64,000 bases of DNA, from contig NZ_CP097253.1 in the NCBI RefSeq assembly GCF_023380025.1, forward strand, positions 2,513,001 through 2,577,000, in the 5' to 3' direction. The translations under genes and the position numbers were made by a program. Of this stretch, positions 18,368-27,414 are shown piece after piece (positions within the stretch are counted from its first letter, which is position 1; the number at the start of each line of letters is the position of its first letter). The notes below the pieces were generated by a model. The model had not been told where the DNA came from. It did not search any database and saw only the letters and a program-made list of their open reading frames with translations. Source of the DNA: Sphingomonas glaciei (GTDB lineage: Bacteria > Pseudomonadota > Alphaproteobacteria > Sphingomonadales > Sphingomonadaceae).

Positions 18368-19710
18368 GCGCTCGCCACCGTCATTTCGGGCACCAGCAGG
18401 GTCGGCGCGTCGATCCCGCGGCGAAGCTCGAGGTCGCTCGCAGGCTCCAGCGTGGCGAACATCTGCTTGAGATTGCCGGCAATGGTTATCTCGGCGACGG
18501 CCCGGCCGATCACGCCGCCTTCGACCACGAAACCGGCCGCGCCGCGGCTAAAGTCGCCAGTGACCGGGTTCACGCCCTGGCCGATCAACTCTGTCACGAG
18601 GATTGCCCGGGGGACGGAGGCGAGCAGCTCGTCGCGCGATTTGGCGCCGGGCAGCAACGCCAGATTCGACGGTCCTGCCCCCGGACTGCCGCCGACCGAA
18701 CGCCCGGCGTGGCCGGTCGGCGCAATGCCGAGCTGGCGGGCGTCGGCGCTGGTGGCGAGCCAGCTGGTCAGGATCCCGTCGGCAACGAGGTCGAGCGGAC
18801 GGCAGGGCAGCCCTTCGCCGTCGAACGCACGGCTGCGCAGCCCGCGGGGGCGCAGGGGATCGTCGCGGATGACGATGCCCGGGCCGAACAGCTGGGTGCC
18901 GAGTGCGTCGAGCAGGAAGCTGGTCTTGCGCGCAATCGCGCTGCCGGTGACAGCGGCGACGAAGTGGCCGAGCAGCGAGGAGGACACGCGCGGATCGAAG
19001 AAGACCGGGCAGGCGCCGGAGCTCGGACGTATCGGGTTCAGCCGCGCCGCCGCCCGCTCCCCGGCCTTGCGGCCGATCTCTTCCGGGTCATCGAGGTGAG
19101 CGAGGAAGCGGCTGCTGTGCGAGGCGTAGTCGCGCTGCAGAGCGCCGGCGTCTCCCGCGATCACGCTCGCCGAGCAGCTGAAGAAGCTGCTGCGGGTGGC
19201 GCGGGCGAAACCGGTCGAGGTGGCGAGCGCGACGAGGTTCTGCCCCGAGCCCGATGATGCGCCGTTGCTGTTGCTGACCCCGGCCACCGCGCGGGCTGCC
19301 TGCTCGGCCTGCCGGGCGCGGGCTTCGAGGTCGGACAGGGCGGCCACGGTGGGGTCGAACAGGCCAAGATCGTCGCTCACACCGCTGCCCAGCAGGGCAG
19401 GATCGGCGAGGCCGGCGAAGGGGTCCTCGGGTGCCTGGCGGGCCATGGCCATCGCGCGTTCCGCCAATTCGGCGAAGCCGGCCGGGTCGAGGCTGGCGGA
19501 GGAGACGGTGGCCGAGCGCTCGCCGTCGAAGGAGCGCAGCGACACCTCGAAGGATTCGCTATGATCGATGTCTTCCAGTTCGCCGAGGCGGACCGAAATG
19601 CCGCTCGAGCGGCTGATCCCGATCATCGCGTCGGCGGCGCTGGCGCCGGCCTTGCGGGCGGCCTCGACCAGGGAGGCGGCAAGATCGGCGGCTTGGGGTT
19701 CGCTCAACAT
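18364..19710 (-). CDS. pmbA: PmbA/TldD-family metalloprotease subunit
   Basis: A 448-residue protein of the TldD/PmbA family. In enterobacteria the TldD-PmbA pair processes peptides such as microcin B17 and CcdA. The HExxxH zinc motif of TldD is absent, which fits the PmbA (TldE) subunit. A C-terminal GNLKQMFATLEPASDLELR segment is typical. tldD itself is not in the window. It lies 16 bases downstream of ubiA on the same strand. Confidence 0.88.
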   Translation of the reverse strand: MLSEPQAADLAASLVEAARKAGASAADAMIGISRSSGISVRLGELEDIDHSESFEVSLRSFDGERSATVSSASLDPAGFAELAERAMAMARQAPEDPFAGLADPALLGSGVSDDLGLFDPTVAALSDLEARARQAEQAARAVAGVSNSNGASSGSGQNLVALATSTGFARATRSSFFSCSASVIAGDAGALQRDYASHSSRFLAHLDDPEEIGRKAGERAAARLNPIRPSSGACPVFFDPRVSSSLLGHFVAAVTGSAIARKTSFLLDALGTQLFGPGIVIRDDPLRPRGLRSRAFDGEGLPCRPLDLVADGILTSWLATSADARQLGIAPTGHAGRSVGGSPGAGPSNLALLPGAKSRDELLASVPRAILVTELIGQGVNPVTGDFSRGAAGFVVEGGVIGRAVAEITIAGNLKQMFATLEPASDLELRRGIDAPTLLVPEMTVASA

Positions 19711-19726
19711 CGACGCGATGTAGCGT

Positions 19727-20641
19727 TTAAGCGGCGCTGCTCAAGCCTACGGCTGCGAAACCCATTGCCAGCAGCAGCCCAGTGAAGCGGTTGGAGCGGA
19801 ACAGGGCGAGCGCCTTGTCGCCGTCGTCGGGATCGGCGCGAAGCACCTGGCCGCCGAGGTGGAGCGCGGCGGGGACGAGCGCGAGGAGGGCGAGAGGTTC
19901 GGGCCGGACCAGCCAGATCGCGATCCCCCAGCTGCCGAGCGCGACGAGATAGAAGATACCTACGCCGAGCGCCGCATTGCGGCCGAGCCGGCGGGCGGAG
20001 GAGCGGACGCCGACCAAAGCGTCATCCTCCTTGTCCTGGATAGCGTAGAGCGTGTCGTAGCCGACCACCCAGAACACGCTTCCGACCCACAGCCACCAGC
20101 CGGCCGGATCGAGGCCCCCGGCGATGCTCGCCCAGCCGACCAGCGCGCCCCAGCTGAACACCAGGCCGAGCCACGCCTGCGGCCACCAGGTGATCCGCTT
20201 CATGAACGGGTAGGCCGCGACCAGCGCGACACTGGCGAGCGCGGTGACCTGGGCGATTGGCGGGAGTCGGAACAGGACGACCAGCCCGAGGAGGCAGAGC
20301 AGGGCGATCAGTATCCAGGCCGAGCGCGCGCTGACCCGTCCGCTAGCGAGCGGGCGCAGGCGGGTGCGGGCAACCCGCGAGTCGAGGTCGCGATCGACCA
20401 GGTCGTTGTAGACGCAGCCGGCCGAGCGGGTGGCGAAGGCGCCGAGCAGGAACCAGGCAAGCAGGCTCCAGCGGCCGTCGACCCCGGCGAGCAGCATTCC
20501 CCAGGCGCAGGGCCAATAGAGCAGCCAGGTGCCGATCGGGCGATCGAGCCGCATCAGGCTGGCAAACGGCCGGACCCAAGCGGGAAGGCCGCCGATCAGG
20601 CCGGTGCGCTCACTGTCGGGAACGAGGTCGAGTTCAGTCAC
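19727..20641 (-). CDS. ubiA: 4-hydroxybenzoate polyprenyltransferase
   Basis: A 304-residue integral membrane enzyme with eight to nine predicted membrane helices. It attaches the polyprenyl tail to 4-hydroxybenzoate in ubiquinone synthesis. The two Asp-rich motifs that hold Mg-diphosphate are visible: NDLVDRDLD at 79-87 and YAIQDKEDD in the second half. The length is as expected. It sits in a minus-strand run with the hydroxylase upstream (51 bases) and pmbA downstream. Confidence 0.93.
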   Translation of the reverse strand: MTELDLVPDSERTGLIGGLPAWVRPFASLMRLDRPIGTWLLYWPCAWGMLLAGVDGRWSLLAWFLLGAFATRSAGCVYNDLVDRDLDSRVARTRLRPLASGRVSARSAWILIALLCLLGLVVLFRLPPIAQVTALASVALVAAYPFMKRITWWPQAWLGLVFSWGALVGWASIAGGLDPAGWWLWVGSVFWVVGYDTLYAIQDKEDDALVGVRSSARRLGRNAALGVGIFYLVALGSWGIAIWLVRPEPLALLALVPAALHLGGQVLRADPDDGDKALALFRSNRFTGLLLAMGFAAVGLSSAA

Positions 20642-20692
20642 CCGGCGGCGCTTAGCCGCTCTCGCGCCCGAGCAGGAGCCCCGATCGCGGGA

Positions 20693-21529
20693 TCAGGCCG
20701 CTTCACGCTCCGAAGCATGGTTATCGCCTCGCTTGCGCGGATGGCCGGTGGCGACGATGCCGCCCGACAGCTTCTTCACCCACGGATAGCGGGTCGCGAC
20801 TTCCTCGGTGTAGCCGAGGTTGAACACGGTCGGGCTCTTGGCCGGGCGCTCGGGCCGGTCGTAGAAGGTGCCGAGCAGGCGGTCCCAGAAGTAGCTGGTG
20901 ATGCCGTAATTGCCGCTTTCGTCGTGGAAGTGATGCGCCATGTGGCGCTTCTTCATCTCGGCGATCAGCTTCGACTTCGGCTTGTAGGCGAGGTGCTGGA
21001 TGCAGTGGACGAATTCGTACACGCAAGTCGTCAGCAGGCCGGTTGCAAGCGCCGCCGCAGCGCCGCCGACGCCGCCGATCGCATAGCCGACCGGCGCCGT
21101 CACCAGCGCGATGGTCGGAAGCGTGGTGTGGAGCGCGCCGAACAGCACTTCGAGATGGTTCGGGTCCTGGTGATGGTCGTAGTGGATCCGCTTCCAGGTC
21201 GAGGCCAGGAACGGCACCTTGAACATCCAGTTGCTGTGCAGCACCCAGCGGTGCAGGCAGTACCAGACCAGCGGATAGAGGACGACGACGACCGCCGCCG
21301 ACAGGGCGGTCTGAGCCAGGGTAGCGGGATAGCGCAGCCACACGGCCACGCTCACCGCGGTGAGGGCGAGATAGCCGATGATCGCGGGATACTGGAAATA
21401 AGCGACCCACAGGTCCTTGAGGGTCATCCGGTCGAGGTAATGCGACCGCCTCCAGATTCCGGGCTTAACCTTACTGCTCACGTGGCCTGACCTTGTTCGT
21501 GCTTGAAAGCGACTGCCCGCAAGGGACAT
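20693..21529 (-). CDS. Sterol desaturase / fatty acid hydroxylase superfamily protein
   Basis: A membrane-bound di-iron oxygenase of about 278 residues. The eight-His signature is spread over HRWVLH, HYDHHQDPNH, a loop His, and HMAHHFHDE, between four or more membrane helices. I give the start at 21529, where AGGAGG stands 14 bases upstream; 21427 (MTLKDLW) is an alternative. In sphingomonads such enzymes hydroxylate carotenoids, hopanoids or fatty acyl chains. Hydroxylation of a sphingolipid chain is an attractive guess because serine palmitoyltransferase lies 6 kb away, but nothing in the sequence fixes the substrate. Confidence 0.72.
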   Translation of the reverse strand: MSLAGSRFQARTRSGHVSSKVKPGIWRRSHYLDRMTLKDLWVAYFQYPAIIGYLALTAVSVAVWLRYPATLAQTALSAAVVVVLYPLVWYCLHRWVLHSNWMFKVPFLASTWKRIHYDHHQDPNHLEVLFGALHTTLPTIALVTAPVGYAIGGVGGAAAALATGLLTTCVYEFVHCIQHLAYKPKSKLIAEMKKRHMAHHFHDESGNYGITSYFWDRLLGTFYDRPERPAKSPTVFNLGYTEEVATRYPWVKKLSGGIVATGHPRKRGDNHASEREAA

Positions 21530-21584
21530 GCCGACCAGTTTTTCCTCCTGCCCTTTCAATGCGGCGACAATGGGACGAATGGTC

Positions 21585-22265
21585 CTATTGCGGCAGCAGG
21601 GCGAGCAGGTCGTCCGGTGTTCCGGTGGGGATCCGCGTCCCCTTCCAGGTGAATGTTGGTGTTCCGGTGACGCCATTCAAGCGGGCGGTCTGGTCGGCGT
21701 TGGTCACCCACTGGTGATGGGCGCCGCTCGACAGGCAGGCGCCTGCCTGCGTAGGGGAGAGCCCGTGCTTCTGCGCCAGCGGCAGGAGCCCGGAGGCCTT
21801 GGCCACCGCTCCGGCGTAGCTGATCGGGCCGGCCAGCTCGGCTTCGTAGAGCGCGGCGCGCGAGGTTTCATTCTCGTCGGCGGCCTTGAGCGCGGCCTTG
21901 ATCTCGTCCTGCCGGGCCATCAGCGCCTCAATGAAGGCGAGCCGCCGGGCAGGCGCCACGCAGCGGGTCAGGACCGCGGCGGCGCGGTCGTGCGGGAAGA
22001 CCAGGAAGGGCCGCCACGCGAAGCGCAGCTTGCCGGCCTTTACCAGCCCGTCGACCCGGGGGAAGATGGCACCGGCGAATTGGCCGCAGTGGGGGCAGCC
22101 ATAGCTGGCATATTCGGCGAGCAGCGGCGCGCCGGCCTTGCCGAACGTCCAGCCCTCGCCGGTTTCGATCACCGTGACGGGAAGCGCCCTGGCGGCCGGC
22201 TTGGGCGCTGCGGCGGCCACGGGGGCGGCGAGGAAGACGGCGAAACCTGCCAGGAGTGCTTTCAT
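21585..22265 (-). CDS. DsbA-family thiol:disulphide oxidoreductase
   Basis: A periplasmic thioredoxin-fold protein of 226 residues from the ATG at 22265, which begins a clean signal peptide (MKALLAGFAVFLAAPVAAAA). The redox motif is CPHC (YGCPHCGQF), as in DsbA, and a helical insertion and cis-Pro region (TGTPTF) follow. The frame stays open to an ATG at 22307 that overlaps the lptG stop as ATGA, so a start there, coupled to lptG, is also possible. It may introduce disulphides in periplasmic proteins, conceivably including LptD. Confidence 0.83.
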   Translation of the reverse strand: MKALLAGFAVFLAAPVAAAAPKPAARALPVTVIETGEGWTFGKAGAPLLAEYASYGCPHCGQFAGAIFPRVDGLVKAGKLRFAWRPFLVFPHDRAAAVLTRCVAPARRLAFIEALMARQDEIKAALKAADENETSRAALYEAELAGPISYAGAVAKASGLLPLAQKHGLSPTQAGACLSSGAHHQWVTNADQTARLNGVTGTPTFTWKGTRIPTGTPDDLLALLPQ

Positions 22266-22303
22266 GGCCTGCATTTTCCAGCGTTTGCAAAAGGTTGGCA
22301 AGA

Positions 22304-23401
22304 TCATTCCTCCGACCGGATGAGCACGGTCTCACCGATCAGCAGGAACAGGAGGAACGGCGCCCAGGCGGCAACCAGCGGCGGGTAGGAGCCGATGTTG
22401 CCGAGCGCGACGGCGAAATTGTCGACCACGAAATAGGCAAAGCCGAGCGCCATGCCGACCGCGGCGCGAAGCAGCACCTTGCCCGAGCGCGCGAGGCCGA
22501 ACGCGGCCATGGCTGCGAGGAGTGGCATCAGCACGGTCGACAGCGGCTGCGACAATTTATGGAGGAGGCCGGTCTTGGCCGTGGCGGTATTGACGCCGGC
22601 CTGCTCCATCTCGGCGATATTGTCGCTGAGGGTGGCAAAGTCCTGCGCGTCGGGATCGACCTTGGCGAGGGTGAAGCGCTGCGGCTCGACGCCTTCCATC
22701 ACCCGCAGGGTCGGCCGCTTCAGCACGGCATTCATCGCCGGATCATAGATGCTGACGTCTTCGAGCAGCCAGCCATTGCCGTCGGGGCGGGCGCGCTCGG
22801 CATTGATCAGCCGCGCGACGGTGATGTCCTGCCGCTCGACCAGAAGGAACTTCTGAATCCGGACGCCGGTGCCGCGGCCGGTCACGAGCTGGGCGTGGGC
22901 ATAATCGTCACCGGCGGTGACCCAGATGTCGCTGAGGATTCCGCTGTCGGGCGGCACCGGACGATATTCATTGTCACTCCATGCGCTCAATTGCCGGCTG
23001 CCCTTGACCACAACCAGTTCGTTGAAGGCGAACGACAGGCCGGCGAGCGCGATGCTGGCGCCGATCAGCGGAGTCAGCAGCTGGTGCGCCGACAGGCCCG
23101 CCGCCTTCATCGCCACCACCTCGCTGTTCGAATTGAGCGTGGTGAAGGTGATCAGCGCGCCGAGCAGGAAGGAGAAGGGGAAGGCGAAGGACAGCAACTG
23201 CGGGAAGCGGTAGCCGACATAGCGCCACAGCTCGCTCTCGCCATTGCCGGTCACGGCTAGGATCTTGCCCGATTCCGACAGCAGGTTGAGCATCATCAGC
23301 ACCAGGCTGAGCGCGAGCAGGACCGCCAGGCTGCGCGAGACGTAGAGCCAGACCGTATAGCGGGCGAGCCGCCACGAAGGCACGAAGTTGAGGTTGATCA
23401 T
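22304..23401 (-). CDS. lptG: LPS export ABC transporter permease LptG
   Basis: A 365-residue inner-membrane permease. With LptF and LptB2 it extracts lipopolysaccharide (or glycosphingolipid-type envelope lipid) from the membrane and passes it to LptC/LptA. It has six membrane helices: three at each end around a periplasmic beta-jellyroll. The start at 23401 overlaps the lptF stop by four bases (ATGA), and a long upstream extension of the frame is not real. Many sphingomonads lack normal LPS, so its cargo here is an open point. Confidence 0.92.
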   Translation of the reverse strand: MINLNFVPSWRLARYTVWLYVSRSLAVLLALSLVLMMLNLLSESGKILAVTGNGESELWRYVGYRFPQLLSFAFPFSFLLGALITFTTLNSNSEVVAMKAAGLSAHQLLTPLIGASIALAGLSFAFNELVVVKGSRQLSAWSDNEYRPVPPDSGILSDIWVTAGDDYAHAQLVTGRGTGVRIQKFLLVERQDITVARLINAERARPDGNGWLLEDVSIYDPAMNAVLKRPTLRVMEGVEPQRFTLAKVDPDAQDFATLSDNIAEMEQAGVNTATAKTGLLHKLSQPLSTVLMPLLAAMAAFGLARSGKVLLRAAVGMALGFAYFVVDNFAVALGNIGSYPPLVAAWAPFLLFLLIGETVLIRSEE

Positions 23402-24606
23402 CCCGCGCGGCTCAGGTGGCGGCGGCGGGGATTGGGCAACAGCCGCTTGATGAAGCCCCAAAGCTTGGCCCCACCGCGTTCCAGCGCACCGATCGGCTGG
23501 CCGCCGGGCTTGGTCGCGAGCGTCAGATACATCCACAGGATCAGCCCGGCGAACAGCAGGAAGGGGGCGTACATCACCAATTCGACCGGGAAGTCGCCGC
23601 GCGCACCGGCGTCCTCGGCCCATTGATTGACCTTGTGATAGGCGACCACCATCACGATCCCGATAAAGATTCCGAGGCTCGAACTGGAACGTTTGGGCGG
23701 CACCGCCAGCGCCACCGCCAACATTGGCAGCAAGAGCATCAGGATCACCTCCACCAGCCGGAAGTGGAGGTTGGCCCGGGCGGCGAGATTGGCCTCGCCG
23801 GTCGCTCCGCCGGCATAGCTGGCGCGGACGATCTCGGGCAGGGTCATTTCCTCCGCATCGTTCTGCGCTCGGGCGCGGAAGCTGTCGACGCGGGGCAGCT
23901 TGATCGGCAGGTCGTAGCTCTGGAAGCCGAGCGTGCGCGGGGTGGTGAAGCTGGGGTTCTGCTGGATCAGCCGGCCCTGTTCCAGCCGCAGCAGGATGGT
24001 GTCGGGATCGTCGGTGGCGAGGAACCGGCCGTGCGAGGCGGTGGCGACGATCCCGCCGCCCTTCTGGTCGTCGGCCTGGACGAACAGGCCGTGAAGCTGG
24101 GTCCCGCTCGCCTCGCTGCGGTCGATGCGGATGGTGAAGCGCTTGGACAGGGTGTTGAACTCACCTACCTGCAGGCTGGCGCCGAGTGCGCCCGAGCGGA
24201 GATCGAAGCGCAGCCGTTCGTAGCCGTAATGCGTCCACGGCTGGAGCCAGCCGACCAGGAACAGGTTCAACGCCGCCAACACGATCGCATAGGCCATCGG
24301 CACCCGCAGCAACCGGCCGAAGCTGGTGCCGACCCCGCGCAGGGCGTCAAGCTCGCTCGAGGTGGCAAGGCCGCGGAAGGCAAGCAGGATTCCGAGCAGC
24401 AGCCCGATCGGGATGCCGAGCGCGAAATATTCGGGCAGCAGGTTGGCCAGCATCCGCCATACCACGCTGACCGGACCGCCGAGGTTGATCACGAAGTCGA
24501 CCAGCCGAAGCATCTTGTCGAGCACCAGCAGCATCGCCGCCAGGATCAGCGTGCCGGCAAGCGGAATGGCGATCGCCCTGGCTATGTAACGGTCGATGAG
24601 TGGCAT
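23398..24606 (-). CDS. lptF: LPS export ABC transporter permease LptF
   Basis: A 402-residue permease and partner of LptG. MPLIDRYIARAIAIPLAGTL is a typical N-terminus, with a short GGAAG upstream. It has helices 1-3, a periplasmic jellyroll (about residues 130-270), then helices 4-6. The frame stays open far upstream to 24945, but that part has no membrane or family character and overlaps the divergent lipid kinase gene. It heads a minus-strand run lptF-lptG-DsbA-like-hydroxylase-ubiA-pmbA with gaps of 60 bases or less, likely one operon. Confidence 0.92.
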   Translation of the reverse strand: MPLIDRYIARAIAIPLAGTLILAAMLLVLDKMLRLVDFVINLGGPVSVVWRMLANLLPEYFALGIPIGLLLGILLAFRGLATSSELDALRGVGTSFGRLLRVPMAYAIVLAALNLFLVGWLQPWTHYGYERLRFDLRSGALGASLQVGEFNTLSKRFTIRIDRSEASGTQLHGLFVQADDQKGGGIVATASHGRFLATDDPDTILLRLEQGRLIQQNPSFTTPRTLGFQSYDLPIKLPRVDSFRARAQNDAEEMTLPEIVRASYAGGATGEANLAARANLHFRLVEVILMLLLPMLAVALAVPPKRSSSSLGIFIGIVMVVAYHKVNQWAEDAGARGDFPVELVMYAPFLLFAGLILWMYLTLATKPGGQPIGALERGGAKLWGFIKRLLPNPRRRHLSRAG

Positions 24607-24844
24607 GAGCTTCCGGGTCTGCCCCTCAACACCATGATTTGGCCGCAAAGCAAGCGCAACGACACAATTGTTCGTGTCCCCGGTCTGGCGTTCGCTGCCT
24701 GAAGCGTAGCTGACGAAGGGTAGGGCGAGCGACCTGGATGCCGAGGAAAGTGACAGAGATGCGCAGCCTTCCCCATACAGCCCTGCCGCGAGAGGCAGCT
24801 GCGTTGGCCCGCGCGCAAGCATCCGCCGGAGGCTCCGGCCGCTG
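24607..24844. promoter_or_regulatory. Divergent region lptF / lipid kinase
   Basis: This 238-base gap holds promoters for two divergent envelope-lipid transcription units. A GACAC/GTGTC inverted repeat (24661-24665 with 24674-24678) surrounds ACAATTGT (24664-24671), a plausible operator. I could not assign -35/-10 boxes with confidence. Confidence 0.35.
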
Positions 24845-25813
24845 ATGGGCAAGGCTCGGATCGCACTTCTCAGCAACCCCCGCTCCACTGGCAACATCTC
24901 GCAACTCCCCCGCATCAGGGCGTTCTGCGCCGAGCATCCGGACATCTTCCATTACGAGGTCGAACGGGCCGACCAGGTCGGCGAGGCACTCAAGACCATC
25001 GCGCTGGTCCGGCCCAAGGTGCTGGTCATCAACGGCGGCGACGGGACCGTCCAGGCGGCGCTGACCGAACTGGTCAACGGCAGCCACTTCGGCGACGACC
25101 TGCCGCCGGTCGCGGTCCTGCCCAACGGCAAGACTAACCTCATCGCGCTGGACCTCGGCGCGCAGGGCGACCCGATCGAAGCGCTGCGCCGCCTGCACGA
25201 GCTCGCGTCGGGCGATCTCGAACAACATCTTGTCGCCCGGGAGCTGATCGCGCTGACCAGCAAGAAGCTGCCGATTCCGGCGATCGGCATGTTTCTCGGC
25301 GGCGCGGGCTTGGCCGACACGATGCTCTACTGCCGCGAGAAGATCTATCCGCTCGGCCTGCCCAACGGGGTCAGCCACGTGATCGCGGCGATGGCGGTGC
25401 TTCTGGCGCTGATCGGGCTGACCGGCCGGTTCCTGCCCGCAAGCCCCGAGCATATCGTGGTCAAGGTACGCCGCCACGGGACCCTGCGCGGCCGCTTCGG
25501 CTTGCTGGCGGTGACAACGCTCGAACGGCTGCTGCTCGGCAGCGAGGTCAAGACGGCGCGCACCGGATCGCTCAAGCTTCTGGCGGTCGAGCATCGCTCG
25601 AGCTCGATGCTGCGCGGGCTGTTCGCCGCCATCGGGGGCAAGCTCGGCCACAAGAAGCTGGCCGGTGTCCACCTCGAGGAAGCCGACGAAATCTCGATCG
25701 AGGGCGACCGCTCGTCAGTGTTCCTCGACGGCGAGCTGTTCAAGGCCGGGATCGGCGATCCGATCATGCTGACCCGCGCCGCGCCCTTGTCCTTTGTCCG
25801 GCTCGCTGCCTGA
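24845..25813 (+). CDS. DAGK-domain lipid kinase
   Basis: A 322-residue protein with the diacylglycerol kinase catalytic fold: NPRSTGN at 11-17 and the nucleotide loop GGDGT at 64-68, then a C-terminal beta domain (VHLEEADEISIEGDRSSVFLDGELF) like YegS/DgkB. It phosphorylates a lipid hydroxyl with ATP at the membrane face. Diacylglycerol is the default substrate. However, Caulobacter CpgB, also of this fold, is a ceramide kinase, and here the gene lies beside serine palmitoyltransferase, so ceramide is a serious alternative. It is followed four bases later by the Tam41-like gene, and the two should be cotranscribed. Confidence 0.82.
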   Translation: MGKARIALLSNPRSTGNISQLPRIRAFCAEHPDIFHYEVERADQVGEALKTIALVRPKVLVINGGDGTVQAALTELVNGSHFGDDLPPVAVLPNGKTNLIALDLGAQGDPIEALRRLHELASGDLEQHLVARELIALTSKKLPIPAIGMFLGGAGLADTMLYCREKIYPLGLPNGVSHVIAAMAVLLALIGLTGRFLPASPEHIVVKVRRHGTLRGRFGLLAVTTLERLLLGSEVKTARTGSLKLLAVEHRSSSMLRGLFAAIGGKLGHKKLAGVHLEEADEISIEGDRSSVFLDGELFKAGIGDPIMLTRAAPLSFVRLAA

Positions 25814-25817
25814 GCCT

Positions 25818-26690
25818 ATGGCCGAGCTTCGCGGTCTGGTAGCGGAGGAACTCGGCCGTGCCGTCGATCCGCGGGTCGCCGCCATGGCCGCGGGGATCGC
25901 CGCCGCGCATGGCGCGGCCTCGCGGGCCGTGCTGTTCTACGGGTCGTGCCTGCGCGACGTCGCGCTCGAAGGCGCAATGCTCGATTTCTACCTGATCGTT
26001 TCCGACTATCGCCAGGCCTATCCGGCGCGCTGGATGGCGGCCGCCAACCGGCTGATTCCGCCCAACGTCTTTCCCTTCGCGCAGGGCGAGCTGATCGCCA
26101 AATATGCGGTGCTGAGCGAGGCCGACTTCCACCGCCTCAACGGGCCCGAGACCCGCAGCGTGTCGGTGTGGGCTCGGTTCGCCCAGCCGAGCCGGCTGGT
26201 GTGGGTCGCGGACGAGGCCGCGCGCGAACGGGCGATCGAGGCGGTGTCGCGCGCCGCGCCGACCCTGCTCAGCGCGGCGCTGAGCGCGGTGCCCAACGAC
26301 CAGCCGCCGCTCGACCTGTGGAAGGCCGCCTTTGCGCTGACCTATTCCGCCGAGCTGCGCGCGGAGAAGAAAGAGCGCGGGGTCAATGTCGTCGACCAGG
26401 ACCCGGCGCGCTACCTGCGGTTCTTCGGGCCGGCGATGGCGGCGGCGCGGGCGTGCGGCAAGCGCTGCGGCGGGTCGTGGGGCCGTCGCCGCCTAGAGGG
26501 AAAATTGCTGTCGGTCGCCCGGCTGGCCAAGGCCAGCGCCACCTTTGCCGGCGGCGCCGACTATATCGTGTGGAAGATCAACCGCCACGCGGGCACGAAG
26601 ATCGAGCTCAGCGCCTGGCAGAAGAAGCATCCGCTGGTGACCGCGGTGACCCTGCTGCCGCGGCTGATCCGCAGCGGCGCGATCCGCTAG
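25818..26690 (+). CDS. Tam41-like CTP:phospholipid cytidylyltransferase homologue
   Basis: A 290-residue protein from the ATG at 25818, four bases after the lipid kinase stop. From memory of the Tam41/Mmp37 family (mitochondrial CDP-diacylglycerol synthase), I see the nucleotidyltransferase GS motif (FYGSCLRD) followed by LDFYLIV carrying an acidic residue, KYAVLS, a VWARFAQPSRLVWV strand-turn, the LWKAAFALTYSAELR helix, and a basic C-terminal amphipathic end. All are in the family's order. It should activate a phosphorylated lipid with CTP at the membrane surface. Pairing with a lipid kinase makes phosphatidate, or ceramide phosphate, the likely substrate. Assigned by eye only. Confidence 0.6.
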   Translation: MAELRGLVAEELGRAVDPRVAAMAAGIAAAHGAASRAVLFYGSCLRDVALEGAMLDFYLIVSDYRQAYPARWMAAANRLIPPNVFPFAQGELIAKYAVLSEADFHRLNGPETRSVSVWARFAQPSRLVWVADEAARERAIEAVSRAAPTLLSAALSAVPNDQPPLDLWKAAFALTYSAELRAEKKERGVNVVDQDPARYLRFFGPAMAAARACGKRCGGSWGRRRLEGKLLSVARLAKASATFAGGADYIVWKINRHAGTKIELSAWQKKHPLVTAVTLLPRLIRSGAIR

Positions 26691-26699
26691 GCGCCGGGC

Positions 26700-27086
26700 T
26701 TAATCCGCCGCGAGCAGGAAGTTGATACGCGCGCTGGCGATCGGCGTGGTCCGATCCTTTTGCCAGGCGAACGCCTCGACATTGGCGATCCGCGCCCCCA
26801 GCCGCTCGATGGTGGCGGCGGCAAAGGTGTCGCGGTCCCGCCCGCCAAGCAGGTAATCGACCGTCACCGAGATGGGCTTGGGGCTGAGCTCGCGCCCCTC
26901 GAGCGCCCGCGACAGCTCGCCATAAGCCGCAAATTCCAGCAGGCCGGCGATTGCGCCGCCGTGAAGATAGCCAGGGCGACCGACTACGTCGTCGTGGAAC
27001 GGCATGACGAACAGGCTTTGCCCGTCATCGCCCCGCTCGACACGCAGCTGCAGCAATTCGGCATAAGGCGGGAGGCTGTCGTTCAT
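26700..27086 (-). CDS. PaaI-family hotdog thioesterase
   Basis: A 128-residue single hotdog domain. HGGAIAGLLEFAAYGEL is the central-helix motif of the PaaI/YigI acyl-CoA thioesterases, which hydrolyse acyl-CoA or acyl-ACP. The start at 27086 is chosen because the upstream frame (to 27341) runs antisense to the ACP gene. It is on the opposite strand between the Tam41-like gene and ACP-spt. A link to acyl supply for sphingolipids is possible but not shown. Confidence 0.8.
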   Translation of the reverse strand: MNDSLPPYAELLQLRVERGDDGQSLFVMPFHDDVVGRPGYLHGGAIAGLLEFAAYGELSRALEGRELSPKPISVTVDYLLGGRDRDTFAAATIERLGARIANVEAFAWQKDRTTPIASARINFLLAAD

Positions 27087-27165
27087 CGCCGCAGCCCTAG
27101 CGTGGCCGTGCCCGGATTTCGCCCCCTTGTTGCGCTTAGAGGGGCAAAACCCTAGCGAGATTGCC

Positions 27166-27414
27166 ATGACCGACCGCGACGAACGAAAGACACGGATCCA
27201 CCGCCTCATCGGCGACTTCAACAAGAAGGGCATTGAGGTCGGGGAAGACACGCGCTTCGCCCAGGACCTCGAATGGGACAGCCTGACGGTGATGGATTTC
27301 GTCGCCGCGGTCGAGGACGAGTTCGACATCATCATCACCATGAACCGCGCGGCCGAGATCGAGACCGTGGGGACGTTGATCGACGCAGTCGGCGAGCTCG
27401 AGGGACAGGCATGA
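27166..27414 (+). CDS. Acyl carrier protein dedicated to serine palmitoyltransferase
   Basis: An 82-residue ACP. Ser39 in EWDSLTVMDFV is the phosphopantetheine site (DSL motif), and the surrounding acidic helix II fits the fold. It is not the housekeeping AcpP, since it is coupled by a four-base overlap to the serine palmitoyltransferase gene. In Sphingomonas and Caulobacter the enzyme uses acyl-ACP from such a partner. The start at 27166 is the last ATG before the conserved domain. Confidence 0.88.
   Translation: MTDRDERKTRIHRLIGDFNKKGIEVGEDTRFAQDLEWDSLTVMDFVAAVEDEFDIIITMNRAAEIETVGTLIDAVGELEGQA

Noticed and set aside
24607..24945. N-terminal extension of LptF to 24945 and of LptG to 23623
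   Set aside because: Both extensions lack membrane character and run over the kinase gene or into lptF; the coupled or family-typical starts fit better.
25794..25817. TTG start for the Tam41-like gene inside the kinase end
   Set aside because: The ATG at 25818 follows the kinase stop by four bases and gives a normal N-terminus.
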